NCBI RefSeq assembly: GCF_013388945.1
Contig: NZ_JACAEH010000009.1
Coordinates: forward strand, 1 to 60,346
From: Nitrososphaera sp.
Lineage (GTDB): Archaea > Thermoproteota > Nitrososphaeria > Nitrososphaerales > Nitrososphaeraceae
DNA length: 60,346 nucleotides
Reading direction: 5' to 3'
The notes below the pieces were generated by a model, which saw nothing but the letters and a program-made list of their open reading frames with translations, ran no database searches and was not told the origin of the DNA. The stretch's first letter is position 1, and every line of letters begins with the position of its first letter. A program made the position numbers and the translations under genes. Of the stretch, positions 32,226-39,730 are shown piece after piece.

Positions 32226-34556
32226 CTAGTGATCCTCGACGTCGATGTCGGCCTTTTCGACAAGGTCGGCGCGGGACTTTCTTGCAGACTCTACTAGCTT
32301 TTGGCGCCGCGGCTTCAGGACAAGGACGTACAGCGAACCGGCAAGGTACACGGCAAGGAGAATCACCTGCGCGACCACCGTCTCCAGCGTGGGGTGGATG
32401 CCAGTCATGGTGGCAAGGTTGATGTCAAGCCTCGGGATGGTGCCAATCATGTGCGTGGTCGGGAGGTAGCCTATCTCCTGGAACTCGCGCACCGCGTTGC
32501 CCATGAACGCGATTGACATGTATGCGCCGATTCCCATGGTGAGCCCGAAGAGCACGCGAAGCGGCAGCCTCTTTCCGAGTTTGCGCACGACAAAGGTCGT
32601 CCCGACTATAACTCCGAGTCCTGAAATTAGGCCAGCTGCCACGTACCACTCCATGTATTTTGCAAACGAGAGCATGGCCTGGTAGAAAAGCACGGTCTCA
32701 AATCCTTCCCTGTAGACCGTAAAGAAGGAGAGCATGACAAACACCATGACGCTGCCGGTGGTCGTGGCCTTCCACACCTTGGCTTTTACAAACTCGATCC
32801 ACTTTTTCGTCTCTACTTTGTTCAGGATCCAAAAGCTGACCCAGAACAGCACCGCTACCGCAGAGATGCCTGCGATGGCCTCTATCATCTCCCTGCCGGC
32901 TCCAGAAATGTCGATGATGTACTCGGCTGCAAACCAGGTCGCGGCGGTGCCTGCAAACGCAAGGACTATGCCGTAGTAGACGTGCTTTTTGAAGCGTTCG
33001 TTCCTTGAAGCCTCAAGGTAAGTAAGGATGGCGCCCACTATGAGCGCGGATTCCAGCCCCTCTCTGAAGATGATGGAAAACGAAGTTGAAAACGCTATGG
33101 TGGGCGCCACTATGCCCGTCCCCGAGACGAGGCGCTCCGACTCGTCCAGTCCCTGCTTTATCTCGGCAGTCTTGGCAAGCACCTGCTCGTATGGCGCGCC
33201 TGCCTGCATCAGGTTGCGCAGTTCCGCAAACTTGATCTCCATTTCAAGCGTAAAGTCGGGGTCTATTGGCCTGAGCGGGAGCTCGACGTTTTCATAGCTG
33301 TCAAGGTAGGCCGACCTTGCAGTGAGGATAGCGCCTTCCTTGTTCCCCTCCTGGTACAGGCGCAGTGTCTCGTCAAGTTTTATCCTTATCTGGTCTATGT
33401 GTGCCCTGACCTCGGCCTTGGCAGAGTCTTCAGCCTCTCCCCTTTCAAGGCGCTCGCCCTGGTAGGTGCCAAAGCCCTGGCTCAGGCCTTCAATGTTTGC
33501 AAAGCCTGCTTGTGTAGAGCTGCTTGTCCCCTGCAGCTCCGGGTCGCTGTCAAGTATCGCCTCTGCCTCGTCAAGCTTGGGAAGTATGCCGTTGACGAAT
33601 TCTTCTATGTCAGAAGGAGAGTCGCCGGCCTTTATCATCCTGCGAAGCTCCTCGCGCATCTCTATCTCTATTGTGACCATCAGGTCAGGGTTGTGCTTTT
33701 CAATCGGCGCTTCCAGGTACTCGTAGTTGTCAAGGTACGCAGTTATTGCGGCCTGGTCCGCGGCCTTGTAGTCGCCGGCCTTTACCGAATCGACGACCTT
33801 TGCCAAGAGCTCGCGGATGGTTGCAAAGTACTGCGTGTGCTGGCCGCCGGTCGCGCCCTCGCTCACCGTCAGATCCTCGGCAAGGTCGCGCTCTATTGCG
33901 TCGGCAAGGCGCCTCACGTCCTCTACCGGGGCCTTCTGGGCAAGGTTGGTCTCAATTTCTATAAAGAATGTCACTATCTCGCCGTTGCGCCTGTTGTCTA
34001 TCTGGTTGGATATTTCCTGATACCTCGACGCAGCCACATTCACCAGCCCCTGCGCGTTTTCGTAATCGACTGTATTTGCGCCGGATTCTGAAAGCTCGTA
34101 TGATTGGACCGCGTCGCGCAGCAAGAACACGACTGCCTGCGATATCATTCCCTTGTCTGCGGCAAGCGCTGGAAGCGCAAGGATTCCGTCTATCATCCCT
34201 TCAATGCGCTTGATTTCAGCAACTGCCTGCTCACCTGACAGCTCGCCTGACTTTATCTTGAGCGGGAGATCCGTCAGCGCCGCTTCGAGTTGCCCCGATG
34301 CTTGACTGTCTACGGCCTGCAGCTGCGGCTTAGCTGTAGGAAAGATAACGCTGTGCGGTATGAACGCGTGTGCAAACGCGCCTTCAGAGTCGCCTGCGCT
34401 GACCGCGTTTTCTGCAAGCAAGAGCTGTGCCCTTGTACGCTCCATGTTGACGATGATGATGAGCGCGCGGGCGTCGTCTGTCTGTGCCGATGCGACAGAG
34501 GGCGCAACAAGCGCGACGGACATCAACAGAACCAACGCCAGAGCAATTTTTCTCAT
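32226..34556 (-). CDS. Ftr1-family iron permease with repeated extracellular domain
   Basis: 776 residues. Signal peptide (1-24), then about 460 external residues with at least two tandem helical repeats (AYLDNYEYLEAPIEKHNPD... and AYLDSYENVELPLRPIDPD...). The seven-helix Ftr1 permease (~500-760) has both iron motifs, REGLES and REGFET. It carries iron inward, often after ferroxidation. A DtxR-type palindrome lies over the likely transcription start (34589-34606), so expression should fall when iron is plentiful. The ferroxidase partner is not in the window. Confidence 0.9.
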   Translation of the reverse strand: MRKIALALVLLMSVALVAPSVASAQTDDARALIIIVNMERTRAQLLLAENAVSAGDSEGAFAHAFIPHSVIFPTAKPQLQAVDSQASGQLEAALTDLPLKIKSGELSGEQAVAEIKRIEGMIDGILALPALAADKGMISQAVVFLLRDAVQSYELSESGANTVDYENAQGLVNVAASRYQEISNQIDNRRNGEIVTFFIEIETNLAQKAPVEDVRRLADAIERDLAEDLTVSEGATGGQHTQYFATIRELLAKVVDSVKAGDYKAADQAAITAYLDNYEYLEAPIEKHNPDLMVTIEIEMREELRRMIKAGDSPSDIEEFVNGILPKLDEAEAILDSDPELQGTSSSTQAGFANIEGLSQGFGTYQGERLERGEAEDSAKAEVRAHIDQIRIKLDETLRLYQEGNKEGAILTARSAYLDSYENVELPLRPIDPDFTLEMEIKFAELRNLMQAGAPYEQVLAKTAEIKQGLDESERLVSGTGIVAPTIAFSTSFSIIFREGLESALIVGAILTYLEASRNERFKKHVYYGIVLAFAGTAATWFAAEYIIDISGAGREMIEAIAGISAVAVLFWVSFWILNKVETKKWIEFVKAKVWKATTTGSVMVFVMLSFFTVYREGFETVLFYQAMLSFAKYMEWYVAAGLISGLGVIVGTTFVVRKLGKRLPLRVLFGLTMGIGAYMSIAFMGNAVREFQEIGYLPTTHMIGTIPRLDINLATMTGIHPTLETVVAQVILLAVYLAGSLYVLVLKPRRQKLVESARKSRADLVEKADIDVEDH

Positions 34557-34588
34557 CTCAAACCACCGGACCGCCCGCAGGGCGGCAC

Positions 34589-34606
34589 AATTAGGCTTAC
34601 CTAATT
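34589..34606. promoter_or_regulatory. DtxR/IdeR-type iron box at the ftr1 promoter
   Basis: AATTAGG-CTTA-CCTAATT is a perfect 7+7 palindrome with a 4-base spacer, close to known DtxR-family sites (TTAGG...CCTAA). The ftr1 TATA (TTTAAATATA on the minus strand, 34613-34622) lies just upstream, so the palindrome covers the expected transcription start. Confidence 0.75.
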
Positions 34607-34654
34607 CCTGACTATATTTAAACCATGTTTGCGCTTGCAGGAAATGAGAAGGGG

Positions 34655-34664
34655 AGGCTTACCT
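34655..34664. promoter_or_regulatory. Second iron-box core upstream of ftr1
   Basis: AGGCTTACCT repeats the ten central bases of the 34589-34606 site, 62 bp farther upstream. The outer bases are not symmetrical, so it would be a weaker site. Confidence 0.5.
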
Positions 34665-34748
34665 TGAAGCATTTATTGAAAAAGAGTGCGCTTCAATCGG
34701 GTTAATCATATTGCGCTCTGGCGTAGGCAGATACGGTCGTAAGGGTAA

Positions 34749-35258
34749 TTAGCGACCGATTGTTCTCCTTATGTTTGCAGATTCTTTTACCATTTTCGCA
34801 ATTAGGAAACCCAAGTCAGTAATTACGGCCTCTATCAATGCAGTTTCGTTAGAAAATGGTCCTCTTATTCGGATATCATATTGCTTCACTTCTGCTCTAA
34901 GAAATTCATCGACGTTGCTGCGGCCCCTAATAACAGACTTTATTCTCTTGTTCTTTCTAAATCTGTAAATCAAGACGGGCATCATTCTTGAATATGCCTT
35001 CCTGAATTCTTCTACCGTAATTTCGGAGTACACTTGTCCGAAAATACCAACATAGATAGCAGAGTCACTAAGGCCCTCGTCAATGTCTGATTGGATGCTA
35101 GTTCCTTTCTTGGATTCAACTAGAATGGCTCTAAGCATTTTTTGGTAGGCTAACTCAACATCATCTATTTCTGTTTTCAGATTTTTCCGGAGTCTCTCAA
35201 ACTCTTTTTGAGATGAGCTTATGAATACCTTGATAGGTTCGACCTTATCTTCGTTCAA
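34749..35258 (-). CDS. DUF4062-domain protein
   Basis: 169 residues. The opening KVFISSSQKEFERLRKNLKTEI (9-30) is the DUF4062 signature, followed by a GTSIQSDIDEGLSDSAIYVGIFG region (~52-75), typical of this TIR-like alpha/beta fold. DUF4062 domains are often at the N-terminus of NTPase or TPR proteins in signalling and immune systems; here the domain stands alone with a short helical tail. AT-rich, 24 bases downstream of a small HTH gene. Confidence 0.7.
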   Translation of the reverse strand: MNEDKVEPIKVFISSSQKEFERLRKNLKTEIDDVELAYQKMLRAILVESKKGTSIQSDIDEGLSDSAIYVGIFGQVYSEITVEEFRKAYSRMMPVLIYRFRKNKRIKSVIRGRSNVDEFLRAEVKQYDIRIRGPFSNETALIEAVITDLGFLIAKMVKESANIRRTIGR

Positions 35259-35282
35259 AAAGTATTCACCAAAGATATGCCA

Positions 35283-35528
35283 CTATTTCTTCTTCTTGGC
35301 ACTCTTTTTTCTCAGCCTGCTCAATTCCACTGAAACATGAGTTGGACTTATGCCCAAAATTTGGGCAATTTCACTTGCACGGAGACCCGCGGCGTTCAAG
35401 ATTTCGACCTTTCTGGCGGTTGCTACTTCATCGCTGGGTTCGGCGGACATTAGCATCATGCTAATAAGCACATCGAGCCGCTTGATTATTCTTCTCAGTT
35501 CTACAAGTTCAGCAGTATTTTCGCTCAA
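35283..35528 (-). CDS. Small HTH protein, member G of the seven-gene family
   Basis: 81 residues. An N-terminal helix (RRIIKRLDVLISMMLM) is followed by an HTH with sigma-region-4-like spacing (VEILNAAGLRASEIAQILGISPTHVSVELSRLRKK) and a KKKK tail. This is the clearest HTH of the family. It is detached from the other six and has its own A/T promoter (AAATATTTAAG, 35572-35582). It precedes the DUF4062 gene closely. Confidence 0.75.
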   Translation of the reverse strand: MSENTAELVELRRIIKRLDVLISMMLMSAEPSDEVATARKVEILNAAGLRASEIAQILGISPTHVSVELSRLRKKSAKKKK

Positions 35529-35623
35529 ATCTCATGCTCACCCGTACCTGCTATCTTGACCGCTGTCATGCAAATATTTAAGCCTGTTCGCATGTTATAG
35601 ATCGGACAAGCCCAGTCGAACAT

Positions 35624-36325
35624 CTATATTTTCTTCTCCAAGGTACTGATCATGTCAATAATGCTTTGGACTTCTGCATCTTCCAGTTCCTTCGGCCTTT
35701 TTACAATATGATACCATGAATGTGCCTTGTCGTTAGCGTCGTCCTTGAATACATCTGCCTTGGTCAGAATACGTTCAAGCAGTGTTTTTTCCGCGCCAAA
35801 GTCATTTGCGCGAGTTCGTAGGTTCTTCAAGATTTCCGAAAAGTCTCTAGTTCTTCTTCGCGAAGTATCAAAATAGAGTTCGATGTTTGCCAGTGTATTT
35901 TGCGGAAATTTCTTTCTTATAATATCGGTAAGCAGATTCTCAATAATCTTGCGGCATAATATGAAGGCCGCCGTATATGCTCCAAAAGTATAGCATTTGT
36001 TAACCTCATCAATATGAGCTCTGATGAATGGGTCTACAGTATCATATTTGATGAACTGTTTAACTTGCCGTTTCTTATCATTACTAGCGGTTTTCTTGAT
36101 TATAGTCGTAGGCTTTTGAATATCCAGATGAGGGAAAGTTTTTTTCTCTTCCGGAGTAAGTTTTGACCTCACCGAAAGCCCGCGCTCTAATGCATAGACC
36201 TGAGCCACCTGATTCATTGTTAGACTGCTATATCGCTGGTGAAGCTTGGCGAGCCCGTTCCGCACACTTTTCTCTTTCTTGCCTGTCTTCTTTACCAAGT
36301 ACTTGAGAATAGCCAGATTTAGCAT
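35624..36325 (-). CDS. HEPN/DUF4145-like protein with N-terminal HTH-like domain
   Basis: 233 residues. The first 60 form a helical domain (TGKKEKSVRNGLAKLHQRYSSLTMNQVAQVYALERGLSV). A basic linker follows, then a helical domain starting HIDEVNKCYTFGAYTAAFILCRKIIENLL (~115) that resembles HEPN/DUF4145 domains. The canonical RxxxxH ribonuclease motif is not evident. It starts 4 bases after the last small HTH gene, so it is the downstream cargo of that operon. AT-rich. Function unknown; the HEPN reading is by eye. Confidence 0.65.
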   Translation of the reverse strand: MLNLAILKYLVKKTGKKEKSVRNGLAKLHQRYSSLTMNQVAQVYALERGLSVRSKLTPEEKKTFPHLDIQKPTTIIKKTASNDKKRQVKQFIKYDTVDPFIRAHIDEVNKCYTFGAYTAAFILCRKIIENLLTDIIRKKFPQNTLANIELYFDTSRRRTRDFSEILKNLRTRANDFGAEKTLLERILTKADVFKDDANDKAHSWYHIVKRPKELEDAEVQSIIDMISTLEKKI

Positions 36326-36329
36326 CTAA

Positions 36330-36509
36330 TCATCTAGAGTTTTTCTTTAGATTCTTGAGCAGCTTTCTAGCAGGAAAAGCTCTACTAAAGTCCGCAGGAT
36401 CCATTCCAATAAGTTCCGCCAGATCAGAAGCAGCAACACCATTCACAAGTAATTGGACTACCAATAGTTTCTTGATGTCTTGTAGCTCTTTGAGTTCGTT
36501 ATCGCTCAT
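36330..36509 (-). CDS. Small HTH protein, member F (59 residues)
   Basis: 59 residues from ATG 36509, overlapping the preceding gene by 4 bases (ATGA). It has the same plan as its neighbours but shortened: an N-terminal helix with DIKKLLVVQLLVNG, the HTH VAASDLAELIGMDPADFSRAF, and a basic end (KLLKNLKKNSR). Easily missed because of size; overlap on both sides and family resemblance support it. Confidence 0.65.
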   Translation of the reverse strand: MSDNELKELQDIKKLLVVQLLVNGVAASDLAELIGMDPADFSRAFPARKLLKNLKKNSR

Positions 36510-36709
36510 TTCCTAGTCTGCCTCAAAGCTGAATTCACTCTTGCTCTTTTTTCGCCCAGTAATTTGACAATATCTGATTCCTTCAATCCAATCTTGCTAA
36601 GAGAATGAACTTTGTCTTTAAACTCTAAGTCTTTAACTAGATTCAATAACAAAGCCTTCGTCATTAAATCCAATTTTTTGTTTATTGCGTCAAATTGTAC
36701 TTCATTCAT
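36506..36709 (-). CDS. Small HTH protein, member E
   Basis: 67 residues. The N-terminal helix with NKKLDLMTKALLLN, then VHSLSKIGLKESDIVKLLGEKRARVNSALRQ, keeps the family plan. Overlaps its neighbours by 4 bases on each side. Confidence 0.7.
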   Translation of the reverse strand: MNEVQFDAINKKLDLMTKALLLNLVKDLEFKDKVHSLSKIGLKESDIVKLLGEKRARVNSALRQTRK

Positions 36710-36945
36710 TTCTTCTTATCTCTCCTCATTTTGCTAATTTCTGTTCGGACTGCACTATCTGGCCAGCCAATCAGTTTTCCAATCTCAACACTTTTCAAAC
36801 CACCAGAGTATAACATGCGAATTTGATCGGCTTTTGTTATTTTCTTATCTTGCGTTCTTTGTCTATCCAGTAATAGCATAATTATTATGTCAAGTCGATT
36901 ACTTAATGCATCTTCACTATTAGTTTCCGGATTATTCCTTGTCAT
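36706..36945 (-). CDS. Small HTH protein, member D
   Basis: 79 residues from MTRNN (36945); an earlier ATG at 36993 would overlap the upstream gene much more. SNRLDIIIMLLLDRQ forms the first helix, then QIRMLYSGGLKSVEIGKLIGWPDSAVRTEISKMRRDKKK. The closest match to members B and G. Confidence 0.72.
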   Translation of the reverse strand: MTRNNPETNSEDALSNRLDIIIMLLLDRQRTQDKKITKADQIRMLYSGGLKSVEIGKLIGWPDSAVRTEISKMRRDKKK

Positions 36946-37138
36946 TCTTATTCCTCTGAATCTTGTTGAAAGAACTGGCGAATAACCTTTCAATTGTCTT
37001 TGAGCTGACTCCTAGAATTTTAGCAATCTCCGACTGCGTCAGACCACGGTCTGCTAGCATAAGCACGATTATCATGTCTAACCGTTTTGAAATATCGCCT
37101 AGCTTTCTATCATCTTTCATTTCTTCGTTCTTACTCAT
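36932..37138 (-). CDS. Small HTH protein, member C
   Basis: 68 residues from MSKNEE (37138); an upstream ATG at 37150 is possible. SKRLDMIIVLMLADRGLTQSEIAKILG is followed directly by VSSKTIERLFASSFNKIQ. It lacks the spacer present between helix and HTH in members A, B and D. Overlaps both neighbours. Confidence 0.72.
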   Translation of the reverse strand: MSKNEEMKDDRKLGDISKRLDMIIVLMLADRGLTQSEIAKILGVSSKTIERLFASSFNKIQRNKNDKE

Positions 37139-37394
37139 TCGCTTTCCCACGTTTTTTCATCTTCTTTGCATTGGTACGCATGGCCGCCACATTCTTTCGT
37201 TCATACCCAATAATATTTCCAATTTCAGTATCAGTAAGTCCAATAGAATGTAATCCGAGTACTTGGTCAATTCTAGTTATCCTTTTGTTTTTTTCACTTG
37301 CCAATTGACCATCAAGCAAGAGTCTGATTATGGCGTCTAGTCGCTTTGCAGTCGGATCTCGTTTTTCTGACACTTCAATTTTCTTATTCTTCAT
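37131..37394 (-). CDS. Small HTH protein, member B
   Basis: 87 residues. AKRLDAIIRLLLDGQ is the family helix, with a basic spacer, then the HTH IDQVLGLHSIGLTDTEIGNIIGYERKNVAAM and a Lys-rich tail. Overlaps member A by 11 bases. Confidence 0.72.
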   Translation of the reverse strand: MKNKKIEVSEKRDPTAKRLDAIIRLLLDGQLASEKNKRITRIDQVLGLHSIGLTDTEIGNIIGYERKNVAAMRTNAKKMKKRGKANE

Positions 37395-37650
37395 TTTCTT
37401 TCCTCGTCTTGATCTTGACTTTGAATCTGCTAATTCGCTTCTTTACCGCATCTTCAGATAAGCCAAAATACTCGCCGATTTCAGCATATTTCATACCTGC
37501 CTTGGCGAGGCATTGTATTGCTTTTGTCTGATTAGGATCGCTGACTACGTTGAAAATCAGAAGTTTAACTACAGAATCTAGTTTTGCGTCGATAGACTTC
37601 AATAGATCAAGCTCGATATCATTGGATCTAGAAGATTTTTCACTTCGCAT
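37384..37650 (-). CDS. Small HTH protein, member A, first gene of the operon
   Basis: 88 residues. SIDAKLDSVVKLLIFN is the family helix; QCLAKAGMKYAEIGEYFGLSEDAVKKRISRFKVKIK is an HTH much like sigma region 4. ATG 37650 lies 27 bases from the TATA box at 37674-37680, so the operon starts here with a leaderless message. Confidence 0.75.
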   Translation of the reverse strand: MRSEKSSRSNDIELDLLKSIDAKLDSVVKLLIFNVVSDPNQTKAIQCLAKAGMKYAEIGEYFGLSEDAVKKRISRFKVKIKTRKENEE

Positions 37651-37673
37651 GTCCCGGTTTATGAAAAAATAAC

Positions 37674-37680
37674 TAATATA
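37674..37680 (-). promoter_or_regulatory. TATA box of the small-HTH operon
   Basis: TATATTA read on the minus strand, centred 27 bases upstream of ATG 37650. No other A/T box at suitable distance occurs before members B-F, so they depend on this promoter. Confidence 0.65.
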
Positions 37681-37834
37681 CTCGCTCTTAACTTTATCGC
37701 ATTATAGTGAATTAAGTCGAATTTTGCGCGGATTATCTAAACAGTAATTTGGCATACAACTCAGGTTCAGAGCAAGCAGTTTAGACATAAAAAAGCTTGT
37801 TCAAAAAGATAGAAAAGTGGCGGGTAAGAAACTC

Positions 37835-38440
37835 TTACCTTGAAGCCATCGCGATTCTTTCTTGCTCGTTCTTTTTCTTGACGGCATGGCTTGCCATGTC
37901 GTTGTTTGACGCCAGGATTATCTCCTTTGCCAGCGCTTCTTCAACAGTCTGCGGGCTGCTGTATGCCGATTCTTTCACGCCTTCTGCGATGAAGCGCAGC
38001 GCCAGGTCGACCCTGCGCAGTGGCGCGACGTCGACTGAAACGTGGTACACGACGCCTCCGTAGACTATGCGCGTGGTGTCCTCGTTTGGCGACGAGTTTT
38101 CTATCGCCCTGACCAAGAGCTCTACAGGGTTCTTGCCGGTTTCAAGGTGGATAATGTCAAAGGCAGTCCTTACCATGTTGAGCGCGCGTGCCTTCTTGCC
38201 TCCCATCCTGCCGGTGTTCTTGGCATACTTTTTGCCGAAGTGCATCATCTTGTTTGCGAGGCGCTCGACGATGTTGACCTCTGCCTTTTTCAGCCTCTGG
38301 TGCTCGTGTCTGCCAAAGGTGTTCGGGAGCACGGCCGGCCTCAGAGATATTGCAGTCTTTAATCCGAGGTCGTTTACGTCTATTTCCTTCGTGTCCCACT
38401 TGTTGAAAAGCAGGATGCTTGCTTGCTCTTTTCCGCTCAT
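37835..38440 (-). CDS. rps7: Ribosomal protein S7 (uS7)
   Basis: 201 residues from ATG 38440, which overlaps the rps12 stop by 4 bases. uS7 features include [29 protein letters not shown] and the C-terminal [19 protein letters not shown]. It binds the 3' major domain of 16S rRNA. Last gene of the RNA-polymerase/ribosomal operon in this window; tuf does not follow. The operon ends next to the AT-rich small-HTH block. Confidence 0.97.
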   Translation of the reverse strand: MSGKEQASILLFNKWDTKEIDVNDLGLKTAISLRPAVLPNTFGRHEHQRLKKAEVNIVERLANKMMHFGKKYAKNTGRMGGKKARALNMVRTAFDIIHLETGKNPVELLVRAIENSSPNEDTTRIVYGGVVYHVSVDVAPLRRVDLALRFIAEGVKESAYSSPQTVEEALAKEIILASNNDMASHAVKKKNEQERIAMASR

Positions 38441-38874
38441 CTTCTCGGCTTCTCCTTTCTGCCGTATACGAGCTCTTTCAGTGAAACGCCGTTTACCTTG
38501 AAGACCTGCCACCTGACGCCGGGGATGTCGCCCATAGCGCCGCCCATCGAGCCTCCGATGCCGCCTATGATGACCTCGTCATGCTCGTCTACAAAGTTGA
38601 GCGCGCCGTCCCTTGGAAGGAATGCGGTCACGGACTTGCCGTTCTTTATCAATTGAACCCTGACGCACTTGCGCACGGCAGAGTTTGGCTGCTTGGACTC
38701 GATGCCAACCTTCTCTAGCACGATGCCCCTTGCCTGCGGCGCCCCTTCAAGCGGGTTTGCCTTCTTGTCGAGCATGAGCATGCGCCTCTTGTAGTACTTG
38801 TCCGCCCATCTGCCGCGGCTCTTTTTGCTTCGGAGCACGCCGCCTGCGAATAACCCTAGTGGAGATTTACCCAT
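38437..38874 (-). CDS. rps12: Ribosomal protein S12 (uS12)
   Basis: 145 residues with the decoding-site signature [20 protein letters not shown] (~61-80) and [19 protein letters not shown]. It contacts the codon-anticodon helix in the 30S A site. Overlaps nusA by 8 bases and rps7 by 4. Confidence 0.98.
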   Translation of the reverse strand: MGKSPLGLFAGGVLRSKKSRGRWADKYYKRRMLMLDKKANPLEGAPQARGIVLEKVGIESKQPNSAVRKCVRVQLIKNGKSVTAFLPRDGALNFVDEHDEVIIGGIGGSMGGAMGDIPGVRWQVFKVNGVSLKELVYGRKEKPRR

Positions 38875-39340
38875 CCATATTCACCCTGTGTATTTGCTGT
38901 TCAGGACTTGTAATCAAAACATTGGATATATTGAAGTATCGCTTTGCAAGGAGCCTGGCCTTCTCGGCGTTGCGCCCCTCCCTGCCCACAACTGCGCCCT
39001 TTTTCCGGGCGTCAACCGTCACTATGGCCTGCTGGCTTCCGTCCATGCGCTCGTTCATGCGCACGTCGCTCACCATGTCGCCGCCAAGCATGTTGCGGAT
39101 AAACTCTGCAGGGTCGTCTGAAAACTCGACCAGCTCGACCTTGCGGCCTACCACGTTCTGCAGCTGCTTGATGGTCGCGCCGCCCTTGCCTATTGCTAAT
39201 CCCATTTGCCCTTTGTTCACAACAAAGATGACGCGGTCCATCTTGTCGTCGACTATGCAGTCGCGCGCAGTGGCAGAAGTCACGCTCGAGAAAAGCGAGA
39301 TGAGTTTCAGCTCGTCAGACGTCAGCTTGATCTCTGTCAT
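38867..39340 (-). CDS. nusA: Archaeal NusA-like KH protein
   Basis: 157 residues consisting of two KH domains only ([15 protein letters not shown], ~52-66, and [16 protein letters not shown]), as usual for archaeal NusA, which lacks the bacterial N-terminal domain. It probably binds RNA during transcription. Conserved place between rpl30e and rps12. Confidence 0.93.
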   Translation of the reverse strand: MTEIKLTSDELKLISLFSSVTSATARDCIVDDKMDRVIFVVNKGQMGLAIGKGGATIKQLQNVVGRKVELVEFSDDPAEFIRNMLGGDMVSDVRMNERMDGSQQAIVTVDARKKGAVVGREGRNAEKARLLAKRYFNISNVLITSPEQQIHRVNMDG

Positions 39341-39424
39341 CAGAGCGTCCCTCTTGGCGTTAAAGACAACAGCACTTGCATGACCGGAATGACCAATTTA
39401 AGTCTGACGCCCCGTACAGCTGGC

Positions 39425-39730
39425 CTACGCGCCCCTCTCGTCCATTACGGCCTTTATCTGCGCGTCCGTGCCGCTCTGGATGGCTATTGCGCTTATCCGA
39501 AACGGCTTGTTGCAGAGCTTGCCAAGCTGCACAGAGTTGCCGTCAAATTCATAGATAGCGACATTTGCGGACTTGGCCTGCTCGTCCAGCTTGGCCCTGT
39601 CGGCTGCGTCCAGGGACTTTGACACGACTATCAGTTTCGAGCTTTTGGCAGCCTGGAGCACCTCCTTCGTGCCGCTCTTGTACTTTTCTGCCGCCACGGC
39701 GTCCTTGACGAGTTTTTCTAGTGATTTCAT
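39425..39730 (-). CDS. rpl30e: Ribosomal protein L30e
   Basis: 101 residues of the L7Ae/L30e fold (GTKEVLQAAKSSKLIVVSKSLD, then NVAIYEFDG and QLGKLCNKPFRISAIAI). Overlaps rpoA by 4 bases. An 84-base gap separates it from nusA, the only notable gap in this operon. Confidence 0.93.
   Translation of the reverse strand: MKSLEKLVKDAVAAEKYKSGTKEVLQAAKSSKLIVVSKSLDAADRAKLDEQAKSANVAIYEFDGNSVQLGKLCNKPFRISAIAIQSGTDAQIKAVMDERGA

Noticed and set aside
33399-34091. Open frame antisense to ftr1
   Set aside because: Low-complexity shadow within the repeated external domain of Ftr1.
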